Below, piece by piece: positions 8,661-17,768 of a stretch of DNA of 52,354 nucleotides (position 1 is the first letter of the stretch; every line of letters starts with the position of its first letter). The stretch comes from an uncultured Clostridia bacterium. GTDB lineage: Bacteria > Bacillota > Clostridia > Oscillospirales > CAG-272. The notes below the pieces were generated by a model that did not search any database, was not told the DNA's origin, and saw nothing but the letters and a program-made list of their open reading frames with translations. The stretch is taken from NCBI GenBank assembly GCA_944384525.1, contig CALWTR010000014.1:1-52354 (forward strand), read 5' to 3'. A program made the position numbers and the translations under genes.

Positions 8661-8834
8661 ATGTCAATAAATGTTTTCACCGTGACCAGGATAGAGGGAG
8701 AGTATGCTTATCTTGAGGATGAGAACGGAGAGGAACTTTTCATAGCTATGGCGCTGTTGCCCCCCGGATGTGACGTGGGAGAGCGTCTGATATACGGAGA
8801 CGGCGGTCTGCAGCCGGAAGGTGGACGGACATGA
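8661..8834 (+). CDS. DUF3006-like small protein
   Basis: A 57-residue reading frame whose TGA overlaps the MATE start (ATGA). The sequence VTRIEGEYAYLEDENGEE followed by LPPGCDVGERL matches the DUF3006 pattern (RIEGdyAvLE..g, then a LP.g..eGd segment), a small cytoplasmic beta-rich protein of unknown role. An RBS-like ggag lies about 17 nt upstream, with a weaker aggc nearer. Translational coupling to the transporter and the family match argue that it is real despite its size. Confidence 0.72.
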   Translation: MSINVFTVTRIEGEYAYLEDENGEELFIAMALLPPGCDVGERLIYGDGGLQPEGGRT

Positions 8835-10219
8835 GCATGAGCAAAACAAGATCTTTCAATATATTTGAGGGGTCGGTCATAAAAAAGGTATTTACGTTCA
8901 CGCTTCCTCTCATGCTGTCAGGGATGCTACAAATGCTGTACAATGCCGCAGATACGATAGTTGTCGGCAGATTTGCAGGAGACGAAGCGCTCAGCGCGGT
9001 CGGATCTACGACCGCGCTGTTCGGCATGTTCACCAATCTTTTTCTCGGCATATCGGTAGGAGCCGACGTGCTCGCCTCTTATTTTTACGGGGCTGGCGAC
9101 GAGAAGAATATGCGTGAACTGTCAGACTCCATACTGCCGACGGCTCTGATGATAGGTATCCCGGGCTCCGTCCTAAGCATAGCTTTCGCGCGTCCGGTCC
9201 TCTCTCTAATGGGAACGCCTGATGAGAACGGCATCCTTGACGGAGCAACTCTTTATATAAGCGTCTGCCTTTGCGGAATAGTTTTCACTCTTATATACAA
9301 TCTCGGAGCCGCCCTTATGCGCGCTCTCGGAGACACGAGACGCCCCTTTCTGTATCTTGCACTCAGCGGACTTTTGAATGTCACTCTCAATATAGTTTTC
9401 GTGGCGGGGTTCAACCTGTCCGTGCTCGGTGTCGCTCTGGCTACCGTTATATCTCAGGCTCTGTCCGCACTGCTTGTAATTATCCGCCTGTCGCGGCTGG
9501 ATTCGCCTTTCCGTCTGATATTCCGCGGCGCAAAGCCAAAGATGTCAAAAATTCTCCGGCTTATGAAAATAGGCTTTCCGGCAGGGCTTCAGAACTCTGC
9601 GTTTTCCCTGTCTAACGTCATGCTCCAGTCCGCGGTAAATACGATAGGACAAGCTGCGATCGCGGGAAATACGGCGAGCGATGCGTTTGAGGAAATAATC
9701 TGGGCGGCAGTCTCTTCATTCCAATATGCGGCGATAACTTTCACATCTCAGTGTCTCGGAGCCAAAAGGCCCGAGCGAATGAACAGGATATTTGCCGTCA
9801 CTATGATAATGGCGTCTGCGACCGGACTTGTCCTGGGCGGACTGGGCGTCATATTCGGACGCGAACTGATATCATTTATGGCAGACAGCGAAGAGGCGAT
9901 ATCATACGGGCTTGAAAGACTGCGTATAACATACTCATTCTATTTTCTAGCGGCGCTCATGCCGGTGAGCGGCGGCGCGCTCGGAGGCGAGGGACACACT
10001 GAGATAGCCACTCTGACTTCATTCACGGGGGTTTGTGTCCTTCGGATGATCTGGATATATACCGTCTTTCCTGTATATCATACAATGACGGCGCTGTATC
10101 TATGCTATCCGATAACCTGGGCAATAACCTCTCTGACCCAAAGCATCATCTACTTTGCGATAAAGCGAAGAAAGGTCGCAAAGCTTACCGGAAACGCTCA
10201 AGCCACCGACAAGGTGTAA
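8831..10219 (+). CDS. MATE family efflux transporter
   Basis: 462-residue inner-membrane multidrug/toxin extrusion protein with about 12 predicted helices, driven by a Na+ or H+ gradient. Landmarks: the N-terminal LPLMLSGMLQMLYNAADTIVVGRF.GDEALSAVG pattern, LFLGISVGADVL, and in the second half FPAGLQNSAFSLSNVMLQSAVN, which mirrors the first. It belongs to the NorM/DinF-like clostridial branch. An RBS (gaaggtgg) precedes the ATG at 8831. The substrate cannot be inferred. Confidence 0.93.
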   Translation: MSMSKTRSFNIFEGSVIKKVFTFTLPLMLSGMLQMLYNAADTIVVGRFAGDEALSAVGSTTALFGMFTNLFLGISVGADVLASYFYGAGDEKNMRELSDSILPTALMIGIPGSVLSIAFARPVLSLMGTPDENGILDGATLYISVCLCGIVFTLIYNLGAALMRALGDTRRPFLYLALSGLLNVTLNIVFVAGFNLSVLGVALATVISQALSALLVIIRLSRLDSPFRLIFRGAKPKMSKILRLMKIGFPAGLQNSAFSLSNVMLQSAVNTIGQAAIAGNTASDAFEEIIWAAVSSFQYAAITFTSQCLGAKRPERMNRIFAVTMIMASATGLVLGGLGVIFGRELISFMADSEEAISYGLERLRITYSFYFLAALMPVSGGALGGEGHTEIATLTSFTGVCVLRMIWIYTVFPVYHTMTALYLCYPITWAITSLTQSIIYFAIKRRKVAKLTGNAQATDKV

Positions 10220-10297
10220 TACGGACACATAGGATAAAGTGCGCTCGATCGTCTTCGGCCTTCGATACAAAAATTCAGTCCTGGTAAAGGAGAAATC

Positions 10298-11074
10298 ATG
10301 ACAAATCGTGAAATCTGGCAGATCGCCATGCGTCAGTCTGCTATCGACGCAAACTGCGATACAGAAGACTTTAAAAAGAAAGAGAACGTAGTGGTATGTT
10401 CCGGAGCGAATCCGCATGCGCGGCGGTATCTGGAGTTGCCATTCGTTTGCAATCTTATCTCTTACGGAACTAACATCGTGGCGTCGGTGATGCCGGAGTA
10501 CTTTGAAACCGTACATGAATATATCGACCGCTACCCTATCGAACACTGCTTCGAAACACCGAACCTTCATGTCTTGAATGATGAGTTTGAAAAGTACGGT
10601 ATGCGTGTCTGTTTCATGGCGCAGTACTGGCTTCCTGATACAAAACGTCTGAAACCGATAAACTGCAACTATGAAACCAGGCTGCTTCATCATACCGATT
10701 TTACCGAACTGTACCTCCCGGAATGGTCAAACGCTCTGTGTGAAAAGAGGAAGGAGTTAGACGTGCTCGGCGTCGGAGCCTACGACGCAGGCAGACTGAT
10801 CGGACTTGCCGCCTGCTCTGCCGACTGTGACGATATGTGGCAAATAGGCGTGGATGTATTGCCGGAATACCGGATGCGGGGCATTGCTTCGTCGCTGACA
10901 AGCCACCTGGCAGCTGAAATACTGGAACGGGAAAAGGTTCCTTTTTATTGCTGTGCCTGGTCAAATGTCAGATCTGCAAGGAACGCAGTAAAAAGCGGCT
11001 TTGTTCCTGCTTGGGTGGAGCTTACAGTCAAGCAGAAAGATTTTGTGGACAGAATGAATAATAAAGATATATAA
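10298..11074 (+). CDS. GNAT family N-acetyltransferase
   Basis: 258-residue protein with a C-terminal GNAT domain: motif A reads VLPEYRMRGIASSL (acetyl-CoA pyrophosphate loop), followed by WSNVRSARNAVKSGFVPAWVE (motif B with the usual N..S...GF). The N-terminal ~140 residues are a less conserved extension. The RBS aaaggag lies 6 nt from the ATG. It stands alone and is followed by a bidirectional terminator. Its substrate is unknown. Confidence 0.88.
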   Translation: MTNREIWQIAMRQSAIDANCDTEDFKKKENVVVCSGANPHARRYLELPFVCNLISYGTNIVASVMPEYFETVHEYIDRYPIEHCFETPNLHVLNDEFEKYGMRVCFMAQYWLPDTKRLKPINCNYETRLLHHTDFTELYLPEWSNALCEKRKELDVLGVGAYDAGRLIGLAACSADCDDMWQIGVDVLPEYRMRGIASSLTSHLAAEILEREKVPFYCCAWSNVRSARNAVKSGFVPAWVELTVKQKDFVDRMNNKDI

Positions 11075-11170
11075 ATAAAATATCATAGCTACCGTAAAAA
11101 ACGGCTTATAACAAATAGAATTACGATCGTATGAAAATACATGAGCACAATTAATTTTTCACCCTCATCA

Positions 11171-11209
11171 AAAAGAAAAAGGCGCTTAATAAAGCGCCTG
11201 TTTCTTTTT
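11171..11209. terminator. Bidirectional rho-independent terminator
   Basis: Stem AGGCGCTT/AAGCGCCT around 11180-11199 with an A-run before and a T-run after. It serves the GNAT gene (+) and the converging four-helix membrane protein (-). Confidence 0.85.
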
Positions 11210-11212
11210 GAA

Positions 11213-11704
11213 TCATTTGTCCCTGACAGATGCGATGCCGCTGATGACACCGCAAGCGGCAAGCAACCATGCTCCGAACGCCGGAGCGACCTTCACTCCT
11301 GCGGAAATGACGTTTCCGCCTACGGAACCGGAATATTCTCCGCCATAGACGAAAACGCAAACGATGGCGAATATCGCCAGCAAAACGGTGATTGCGCCGA
11401 CGATCATCGGTGCGCTGCCGAATCTTTTACCACCCATGTTTTTTAGCAGCGAGAGCACAAAGCCAAGCGCGCAGAAAACTGCTGTAGCGATGGCCGCCAC
11501 TATTGAGAGAGTTCCCCAGGTGTCTTCCATGTCGAACAGTTTGACAAATTCGGTGTGGCTGCCCGACAATTCGCCGATGCCGCCCGAGACCGTTACTCCG
11601 ACATAGTCGACAAACAATCCTACGATCACGCCGATGACCGTCACAAACGTGATCACCGTGCATATGTAGTTAGCCATGCTGATTTTCTTTCTGGATTTTG
11701 CCAT
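11213..11704 (-). CDS. Four-helix membrane protein of unknown function
   Basis: 163 residues with about four hydrophobic segments: IVGLFVDYVGV at the N terminus, a helix near residues 65-87, a third near 98-120 and a Gly/Ala-rich C-terminal helix. There are no catalytic motifs and no signal peptide beyond the first helix. An RBS (aaaggag) sits 13 nt before the ATG, and a promoter is seen at 11740-11768. I do not recognise the family. It is monocistronic between a promoter and a terminator. Confidence 0.75.
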   Translation of the reverse strand: MAKSRKKISMANYICTVITFVTVIGVIVGLFVDYVGVTVSGGIGELSGSHTEFVKLFDMEDTWGTLSIVAAIATAVFCALGFVLSLLKNMGGKRFGSAPMIVGAITVLLAIFAIVCVFVYGGEYSGSVGGNVISAGVKVAPAFGAWLLAACGVISGIASVRDK

Positions 11705-11739
11705 GAGTATAGAGTACTCCTTTCTGAAAAGTTAAAATA

Positions 11740-11768
11740 ATTATATCAAAAAACAAGGGGCATTTCAA
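11740..11768 (-). promoter_or_regulatory. Sigma-A promoter of the four-helix membrane protein gene
   Basis: On the - strand TTGAAA (11763-11768), a 17-nt spacer and TATAAT (11740-11745). Confidence 0.75.
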
Positions 11769-11812
11769 TAGCTGAAAAAGCATCGGGGATAAATCGTCAG
11801 CCTCACCAAGGC

Positions 11813-13060
11813 TCACCAGGTCTTTTGCTGATATACTTTTACATAATCCACAATGAGAGCCGCCGGATAATTATCGTAATCCAGCTCCCCTGCCCAGGAT
11901 CCGAATTCTATCGACATGACTATCTGAGCGTTGCTGTTGCATATGCCCGCGCCCTTTGAACGCCAGACTTCGACCCCGTCTATATACATTATATACCACT
12001 CGTCGTTCCACTCAAGGCCGAATACATGGTACTCACCGTCGAAAACGCTGTTTTCCGCATTTAGGTCATAGTGTGTCTTGCTTCCCGCATACTGATGATA
12101 CTGCCCGTATCCGTCCCAATGCAGCGCGTGGTTGATATAAGTGTCACCGGACTTCTTGTAGTTATATATGCTCTCCATTATATCTATCTCGACTCCGTCG
12201 ATGCTAGTGCCGTCGACTCCGCCGACGTTTCCGGCGCGCAGCCAGAATGCGCTCCATAGACCGGTCACGAGCGGGAGCTTGCATCGGATCTCATAATATC
12301 CTTTTGTATAAGCATGACCCTTTGAGGTCACACTCCCGGACAGCAGTTTGCCATCAACGTAATCCGCGGCGATCACGAGGTTGCCGTTCCCGTCGAGATA
12401 GGACATGCTGTCGTCCCACCAGCCCCCGTAATCCTGCCTCTCTGTCTCATCGTCGTACGCCCAGGTATTGAGATCAAGAGCATCCCCGTTAAAATCATCA
12501 TATAACGCCAGAAAATACTTATCGTAATATATGTGCTCAAACGTTTTGGCAAATACGAGCTCTCCGTCCTTGATCTTGTTCTCGATCAACCAGTTGACCG
12601 ACGACTCAACGTCCCCGAAAATGAGCAACATATTGTCGCCGCGGGCGAACATTGAGAAATCTCCGTCCAACTTTCCGTATTGATATTCCTTGTAATCCTC
12701 TATGACAGACGTCTCTCCGACGAGTATGTAGAAGGGATCCTCGCCGGTATATTCGTCATCCGTTATATATGTACATCCGATACCCAGCCGATCCAGCGCG
12801 GAAATATACGCCTGTCTTGTCTCGTCTGATATATCTGAGCGAAATACGACGGTCGCGTTCTTTGCGCGGATATTTTTGTCGTCCGTAACGCTCCCCTCCC
12901 CGTTTTCATCTTTATCATTGCTTCCGTTATCGTTTTCATTTTCTCCGGACTCGCCCGTACCGGTGTCCGTGTTCTGATTTTTTTTACTGTCATCCGCACA
13001 GGATGAGAGGATTGACATGACCAGAGCCAAGACCAATAAAAACAGCAGCGGCTTTTTCAA
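11813..13060 (-). CDS. Family GH16 glycoside hydrolase, secreted lipoprotein
   Basis: 415-residue cell-surface lipoprotein likely to cleave beta-1,3- or beta-1,3/1,4-glucans or related polysaccharides. The start is taken as the TTG at 13060 because aaggag lies 9 nt upstream and it gives a signal peptide MKKPLLFLLVLALVMS with lipobox SSC (Cys21). An Asp/Asn/Glu-rich linker follows, then a ~100-residue N-terminal domain, then GH16 with LWSAFWLRAG and the catalytic signature EIDIME (E291, D293, E296), plus the terminal VDYVKVYQ. It lies downstream of the his operon but has its own promoter. Confidence 0.92.
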   Translation of the reverse strand: MKKPLLFLLVLALVMSILSSCADDSKKNQNTDTGTGESGENENDNGSNDKDENGEGSVTDDKNIRAKNATVVFRSDISDETRQAYISALDRLGIGCTYITDDEYTGEDPFYILVGETSVIEDYKEYQYGKLDGDFSMFARGDNMLLIFGDVESSVNWLIENKIKDGELVFAKTFEHIYYDKYFLALYDDFNGDALDLNTWAYDDETERQDYGGWWDDSMSYLDGNGNLVIAADYVDGKLLSGSVTSKGHAYTKGYYEIRCKLPLVTGLWSAFWLRAGNVGGVDGTSIDGVEIDIMESIYNYKKSGDTYINHALHWDGYGQYHQYAGSKTHYDLNAENSVFDGEYHVFGLEWNDEWYIMYIDGVEVWRSKGAGICNSNAQIVMSIEFGSWAGELDYDNYPAALIVDYVKVYQQKTW

Positions 13061-13118
13061 AATCCAGATCTCCTTATCTTTTGATTTTAATTCAGACAGA
13101 GCACCGGACAGTCTCCGC

Positions 13119-13150
13119 AAAAAAAGCAGGAGATGCGCGCTCCCCTGCTT
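13119..13150 (-). terminator. Rho-independent terminator after hisIE
   Basis: On the - strand AAGCAGG (13150-13144) pairs with CCTGCTT (13130-13124), followed by a run of seven T. It is about 107 nt past the hisIE stop. Confidence 0.82.
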
Positions 13151-13151
13151 T

Positions 13152-13180
13152 ATGATATCATTATTGACTCCCTTAGTCAA
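13152..13180 (-). promoter_or_regulatory. GH16 promoter overlapping a perfect dyad operator
   Basis: On the - strand TTGACT (13175-13180), a 17-nt spacer and TATCAT (13152-13157). The -35 element is one arm of the perfect inverted repeat TTGACT-AAGGG-AGTCAA (13164-13180), which is suited to a repressor. The predicted start, about 13145, falls inside the 5' arm of the his terminator. Confidence 0.72.
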
Positions 13181-13256
13181 TCCCGGTAATAGTTTTAGCT
13201 TGAAAATTCGTTCATATGCACAACTTTGCAAAACTACTTTTATATAAAATGCTCCG

Positions 13257-13904
13257 TCATTTCATTTTTTCCTGCTTGACCTTTTTGTCGATAACATGCC
13301 TGGAGGCAAGCTCACGCCTTATATCGGACGGAGTTATGCCGCACTCGACCATAAGAACAAGTGCATGATACATGAGATCGGCAAGCTCATAAACGGTCTC
13401 TTCCTTTGAATTTTTCGCGCCTATAATGACTTCTGTGCTCTCCTCACCGATCTTTTTGAGTATCTTGTCGAGTCCCTTCTGGAAGAGATATGTGGTGTAT
13501 GAGCCCTCCGGCATTTTCTCTTTTCGGTCTTTCAGCAGTGAGAACAGATTGTCGACCGAAAATTCCTCCTCCCCTTCCTTTCGATATATCTCATTTGTAA
13601 AACATGAGTCAGAACCGGTATGGCAGGCGGGACCGTCTTTTATGACCTCTATCACGAGTGCGTCCGCATCGCAGTCCGCAGTGACGGAAACTATATGCTG
13701 ATAATTGCCGGATGTCTCCCCTTTAAGCCACAGCTCCTGCCTTGAACGGCTGTAAAAACAGGTCAGCCCCTTTTCAAGGCTTATCCTGAGACTTTCCCTG
13801 TTCATATAAGCGACCGTCAGCACCTTTTTACTGTAAAAATCCTGAACTACCGCCGGAATAAGTCCATTGTCGTCGAATTTCAGATTATTTATATCAAAAT
13901 CCAT
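13257..13904 (-). CDS. hisIE: Bifunctional phosphoribosyl-AMP cyclohydrolase / phosphoribosyl-ATP diphosphatase
   Basis: Catalyses steps 2 and 3 of histidine synthesis. 215 residues from the ATG at 13904 (gggag upstream). The HisI half (about 1-105) shows [24 protein letters not shown] and the Zn/Mg motif [18 protein letters not shown] with CF. The HisE half shows [31 protein letters not shown] and YELADL.YH. It is the last gene of the operon. An in-frame extension upstream is not used because it would run into hisF. Confidence 0.97.
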   Translation of the reverse strand: MDFDINNLKFDDNGLIPAVVQDFYSKKVLTVAYMNRESLRISLEKGLTCFYSRSRQELWLKGETSGNYQHIVSVTADCDADALVIEVIKDGPACHTGSDSCFTNEIYRKEGEEEFSVDNLFSLLKDRKEKMPEGSYTTYLFQKGLDKILKKIGEESTEVIIGAKNSKEETVYELADLMYHALVLMVECGITPSDIRRELASRHVIDKKVKQEKMK

Positions 13905-13942
13905 TGTTATTCTCCCAAATTGAAAATAATTGTTGACATTTG

Positions 13943-14701
13943 TCAGATCCTGACGTTTATCCCGCCGTCTCTGAGCATTTTTTTGAGCTCCGGTATTTTT
14001 ATCTCGCCAAAATGGAATACAGATGCCGCAAGCCCGGCATCGACCCTCGGGACCTGCTTGAAGAGCCGGAGGAAATCCTCCGCGCACCCGGCGCCGCCGC
14101 TCGCAATGACAGGTATCGAAACGCTGTCGGATACCGCCTGCAGCATCTCAATATCAAAGCCTCGCTTCACTCCGTCTGTATCTATACTGTTCAGAACGAT
14201 CTCGCCGGCGCCTTCCGCCTCGCCGCGGCGCGCCCACTGTACCGCATCTATCCCGGTATCGTCTCTGCCTCCCCTTGCGAACACGGAAAAGCCTCGTGCA
14301 GTACGCTTTACGTCCATTGACAGAACAACGCACTGATCTCCGTATTTTTTAGCGGCGGCGCCTATCAGAGACGGATCCTTTATTGCCCCGGAATTGACGC
14401 TCACCTTATCCGCTCCGCACTTAAGTACCCTGTCGAAATCATCGACGGTGTTGATACCGCCTCCGACCGTCAGCGGTATAAATATCTCGGAGGCTACCCG
14501 CTGCAATACGTCGGTAAACAACTTGCGGCCGTCGTATGTTGCGGTTATATCGTAAAAAACCAGTTCATCCGCACCGCTGTCATTGTAATATTTTGCAAGC
14601 GCGACCGGATCAGATACATCTTTGAGTGTCGAAAAATTAACACCCTTTACAACTCTTCCGTCCCTTACGTCAAGGCAAGGTATTATCCGTTTTGCAAGCA
14701 A
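13943..14701 (-). CDS. hisF: Imidazole glycerol phosphate synthase, cyclase subunit
   Basis: TIM barrel that closes the imidazole ring with ammonia from HisH, giving IGP and AICAR. 252 residues. Opening [22 protein letters not shown] with catalytic D11, [15 protein letters not shown], a second Asp in NSIDTDG, and VIASGGAG. hisA ends 4 bp upstream. HisH is in the same operon, so the glutaminase tunnel complex is complete. Confidence 0.97.
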   Translation of the reverse strand: MLAKRIIPCLDVRDGRVVKGVNFSTLKDVSDPVALAKYYNDSGADELVFYDITATYDGRKLFTDVLQRVASEIFIPLTVGGGINTVDDFDRVLKCGADKVSVNSGAIKDPSLIGAAAKKYGDQCVVLSMDVKRTARGFSVFARGGRDDTGIDAVQWARRGEAEGAGEIVLNSIDTDGVKRGFDIEMLQAVSDSVSIPVIASGGAGCAEDFLRLFKQVPRVDAGLAASVFHFGEIKIPELKKMLRDGGINVRI

Positions 14702-14705
14702 ACCA

Positions 14706-15425
14706 TCAGCCCCCTCTCGCTGTCTCTATGGCGGTTTTGAGATCGAGCGCCCCGGTATATAAAGCCTTTCCGAGTATCGCTCCATAATTTCCCATATTCC
14801 TGAGCTCTGCTATCTCTGAATAATATGTGATCCCTCCGGAGGCGATTATATCGAGCCCGTCTATTCCGACCAGACGTCTGTATGCGCCGATATTCGTTCC
14901 GCTCATTGCCCCGTCTCGGGATATGTCGGTATATATGACCGTTCCGACTCCCAGATCACGCATAGCCGTACAGAAATCAAAAGCGTCCGTACCGCTGAGC
15001 TTTTCCCATCCGCGCACCGCGATCTTTCCATCTCTGGCATCTGCACCGACCGCGATCTTTCCGCGGTATTTTTTTATCGCCGCCCTGAGAAAGTCCGGAT
15101 CCTCGACTGCGGCAGTTCCGAGTATCATGCGCCCGACTCCGCACTCGGCATAACGGTCGGCACGCTCCATATCCCTTATACCTCCGCCGACCTGAACGAA
15201 CATGCCGCTCTCTGCGACTATTCGCTTTATAACGCCGAAATTAACCGTCTCTCCCTCTCTTGCCCCGTCAAGATCGACCACATGAAGATGATCGGCTCCC
15301 GAGTCGCGGAAGCTGAGCGCGGTGAGCACGGGGTCATCTCCGTAGACCGTCATATCGTCATAATCGCCTTTGGTAAGACGGACTACCTTTCCCCCGCGTA
15401 TATCTATTGCCGGAAAAATAATCAT
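14706..15425 (-). CDS. hisA: 1-(5-phosphoribosyl)-5-[(5-phosphoribosylamino)methylideneamino]imidazole-4-carboxamide isomerase
   Basis: ProFAR isomerase, a TIM barrel paralogous to HisF. 239 residues. FPAIDIRGGKVVRL carries the catalytic D8; HVVDLDGA, VQVGGGIR, VGADARDG and the second Asp in YTDISRDGA are all present. It lies between hisH (25-bp gap) and hisF. Confidence 0.97.
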   Translation of the reverse strand: MIIFPAIDIRGGKVVRLTKGDYDDMTVYGDDPVLTALSFRDSGADHLHVVDLDGAREGETVNFGVIKRIVAESGMFVQVGGGIRDMERADRYAECGVGRMILGTAAVEDPDFLRAAIKKYRGKIAVGADARDGKIAVRGWEKLSGTDAFDFCTAMRDLGVGTVIYTDISRDGAMSGTNIGAYRRLVGIDGLDIIASGGITYYSEIAELRNMGNYGAILGKALYTGALDLKTAIETARGG

Positions 15426-15450
15426 ATAAAGATCCTTTCAAAATGCACCG

Positions 15451-16059
15451 TTATATTTCAGAGAAAGCCCTCAGTATGTCAAGACCTGTCTCCCCGCTCT
15501 TCTCCGGATGAAACTGCGTCCCGAAAATATTTTCCCTCTCCACAGCTCCGGTTATATCTATACCGTATTCCGATACCGCGGATATATATTTCGGATCACA
15601 CTTAGCGTAAAAGGAGTGTACATAATAGACGCTGTCACCATCACTTATGTATTTGAAGATCCCGGATTTTTTAAGTATTTTAAGATTGTTCCATCCCATA
15701 TGAGGAACCTTGAGACCGCCTGGCAGCTCATCCGCCATAGGTACCACCCTGCCGTCAATGAGTCCGAGCCCCTTGTGCACACCGTACTCTAAGCTCTCGG
15801 AAAAAAGGAGCTGCATCCCAAGGCATATCCCCAGCATCGGTTTTCCCCGCGACGCCTCCTCTTTTATAACTTGGACCAGGCCGGTTTTCTCAAGCTTGCA
15901 GTATGAGTCGCCGAATGCGCCGACTCCGGGAAGGATTATCCTGTCTGCGCTCCTGATCTCATCGGGGTCCGCAGTGACCGTGCTCTCGGCTCCTATATGT
16001 CTGAGCGACGCTCTGAGCGAAAACAGGTTTCCTACTCCGTAATCTATCACCGCGATCAT
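15451..16059 (-). CDS. hisH: Imidazole glycerol phosphate synthase, glutamine amidotransferase subunit
   Basis: Class I glutaminase supplying ammonia to HisF. 202 residues: opening IAVIDYGVGNLFSL, oxyanion strand PGVGAFGD, nucleophile Cys in MLGICLGMQLLF, and the His/Glu pair in GTQFHPEKS. Its ATG shares one base with the hisB stop (TGATG), indicating translational coupling. Confidence 0.97.
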   Translation of the reverse strand: MIAVIDYGVGNLFSLRASLRHIGAESTVTADPDEIRSADRIILPGVGAFGDSYCKLEKTGLVQVIKEEASRGKPMLGICLGMQLLFSESLEYGVHKGLGLIDGRVVPMADELPGGLKVPHMGWNNLKILKKSGIFKYISDGDSVYYVHSFYAKCDPKYISAVSEYGIDITGAVERENIFGTQFHPEKSGETGLDILRAFSEI

Positions 16060-16664
16060 CAGAACACTCCTTTTGTTGTCGGAAGCTCAGAGGCTCTTTC
16101 TGCATCGACGGACAGCGCCTCCGACATAGCCCTTGAAAGAGCCTTGAAACATCCCTCTATGATATGATGCGTGTTTTTTCCGGAAAGTTTGCGAAGATGT
16201 ATGTTCATCATCGCTCTTGAGGACAGTGCATACATGAACTCCTCGACCAACTCCGTGTCAAAATCCCCGACCTTTTCCGCTCCGGGGTCGACGTCGAACC
16301 CCAGATAGTTTCTGCCGCCGAAGTCCACAGCACAGAGTATCAGAGCGTCGTCCATGGGGAGGATAATGTCACCGTACCTCTTTATACCGCGGCAGTCACC
16401 GGCCGCCGTCCTGAACGCAGCTCCGAGGCAGATGGCGACGTCCTCAACGGTGTGGTGGAAATCCACGTCCGTGTCGCCCTTACACTTGACTTTGAGGTCA
16501 AATCCGCCGTGCTTCGAAAAAAGCTCCAGCATGTGATCAAGAAACCCGACCCCGGTATCTATTTCATATTTGCCGCTGCCATCAAGGCAGATATAAAGCT
16601 GTATATCCGTCTCTCCGGTGCGCCTGTTGATCTCAGCCTCTCTTTTGACTGTTTTTGCGCTCAT
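16059..16664 (-). CDS. hisB: Imidazoleglycerol-phosphate dehydratase
   Basis: Mn-dependent dehydratase for IGP to imidazole acetol phosphate. 201 residues. The ATG at 16664 (MSAKTVKR) is preferred over the GTG at 16685 because ggaaaggaa lies just upstream. The paired His motifs D.HHTVED and HHIIEG, and GFLDHML, are conserved. It is the monofunctional form without a HisN-type phosphatase domain; no histidinol-phosphatase gene is in this operon. Confidence 0.97.
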   Translation of the reverse strand: MSAKTVKREAEINRRTGETDIQLYICLDGSGKYEIDTGVGFLDHMLELFSKHGGFDLKVKCKGDTDVDFHHTVEDVAICLGAAFRTAAGDCRGIKRYGDIILPMDDALILCAVDFGGRNYLGFDVDPGAEKVGDFDTELVEEFMYALSSRAMMNIHLRKLSGKNTHHIIEGCFKALSRAMSEALSVDAERASELPTTKGVF

Positions 16665-16691
16665 AGAATTTCCTTTCCGCCGCACAGGCGT

Positions 16692-17768
16692 TTAATTATA
16701 TTTTCCCTGAAAAACATCGGCAAGTATTTCGTCGATCCTCCGCAGCAGCTCCTCAACCTCGTCCGAACTCCCCACGGTTATCCTGACGAAGTCCTTTATC
16801 CTCTCGTCCGGTAAATGCCGAACCAGTATGCCGCGCGTCTTCAGTTCTGAATAGAGCCTCTCGCCTGATATCCCATCGTGTCTCGCCAGATGAAAATTCG
16901 CAAGAGAATCAGTCACGAAAAAGCCCCTCTTCAAAAGCTCGCGTCTAAGATATTCCCTGCTGCCGATCACCCTGCTCCTGCATGACTCAAAATAGTCTGT
17001 GTCTCTGATTGCGGCCTCTCCGGCGAGCAGAGACAGTCTGTTTATGTTATAGGGATTGAATGAGAATTTGAGCGTGTTAAGGTCGCGTATGATCTCCGCG
17101 TCCCCCAGCGCGTAGCCGATCCTTGCCCCCGCAAGATTCCTGGATTTTGAAAATGTCCTGACCACAAGGAGGTTTTTATAGCGCGATATCAGCGGCAGTA
17201 CGCTCTCTCCGCCGAAATCTATATATGCCTCGTCTACAATAACTACCCTGTCCGGATCAGATGCTACTATCTTTTCTATCTCGGATACCGGCATAAATAT
17301 CCCGGTCTGCGCGTTCGGATTGGCGATAACGACGTTCTCGCGCCTGCCGCAGTAATCCTCGGCCCGGACGCAGAGATATTCATCGAGAGGTATTTTTGAA
17401 TAAGGTATGCCGAAAAACTCCGAAAATACCGGATAAAAACCATATGTGACGTCCGGGAATACAAAGCCTCTGTCGCGATACGCGTGAAATGCGAAAGCCA
17501 GGACCTCATCGCTCCCGTTGCCTACGAATACGTTTTCGTATCCGACGCGGTAATATTCGCTTATAGCACCGACGAGTGCCTTAGCCTCAGGGTCGGAATA
17601 CAGATTGAGCTTTCTGCGTTCAGCCCCGCGCGTCGCAGTTATGACCTTTTCAGACGGCGGATACGGGGATTCGTTAGTATTAAGCTTTATATATTTCCGA
17701 TCCCTTGGCTGTTCACCCGGGGTGTACGGCTCAAGCGTCGAAAACAGATCAGACAAAAACCTGCTCAT
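16692..17768 (-). CDS. hisC: Histidinol-phosphate aminotransferase
   Basis: PLP aminotransferase converting imidazole acetol phosphate to histidinol phosphate. 358 residues from the ATG at 17768 (RBS caggag), which overlaps the hisD stop by 4 bp. Visible: KLNTNESPYPPS, GNGSDEVLAF, NPNAQTG, DEAYIDF, and TFSKSRNLAGARIGYA with the PLP lysine; FVRITVG at the C terminus. Confidence 0.96.
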   Translation of the reverse strand: MSRFLSDLFSTLEPYTPGEQPRDRKYIKLNTNESPYPPSEKVITATRGAERRKLNLYSDPEAKALVGAISEYYRVGYENVFVGNGSDEVLAFAFHAYRDRGFVFPDVTYGFYPVFSEFFGIPYSKIPLDEYLCVRAEDYCGRRENVVIANPNAQTGIFMPVSEIEKIVASDPDRVVIVDEAYIDFGGESVLPLISRYKNLLVVRTFSKSRNLAGARIGYALGDAEIIRDLNTLKFSFNPYNINRLSLLAGEAAIRDTDYFESCRSRVIGSREYLRRELLKRGFFVTDSLANFHLARHDGISGERLYSELKTRGILVRHLPDERIKDFVRITVGSSDEVEELLRRIDEILADVFQGKYN

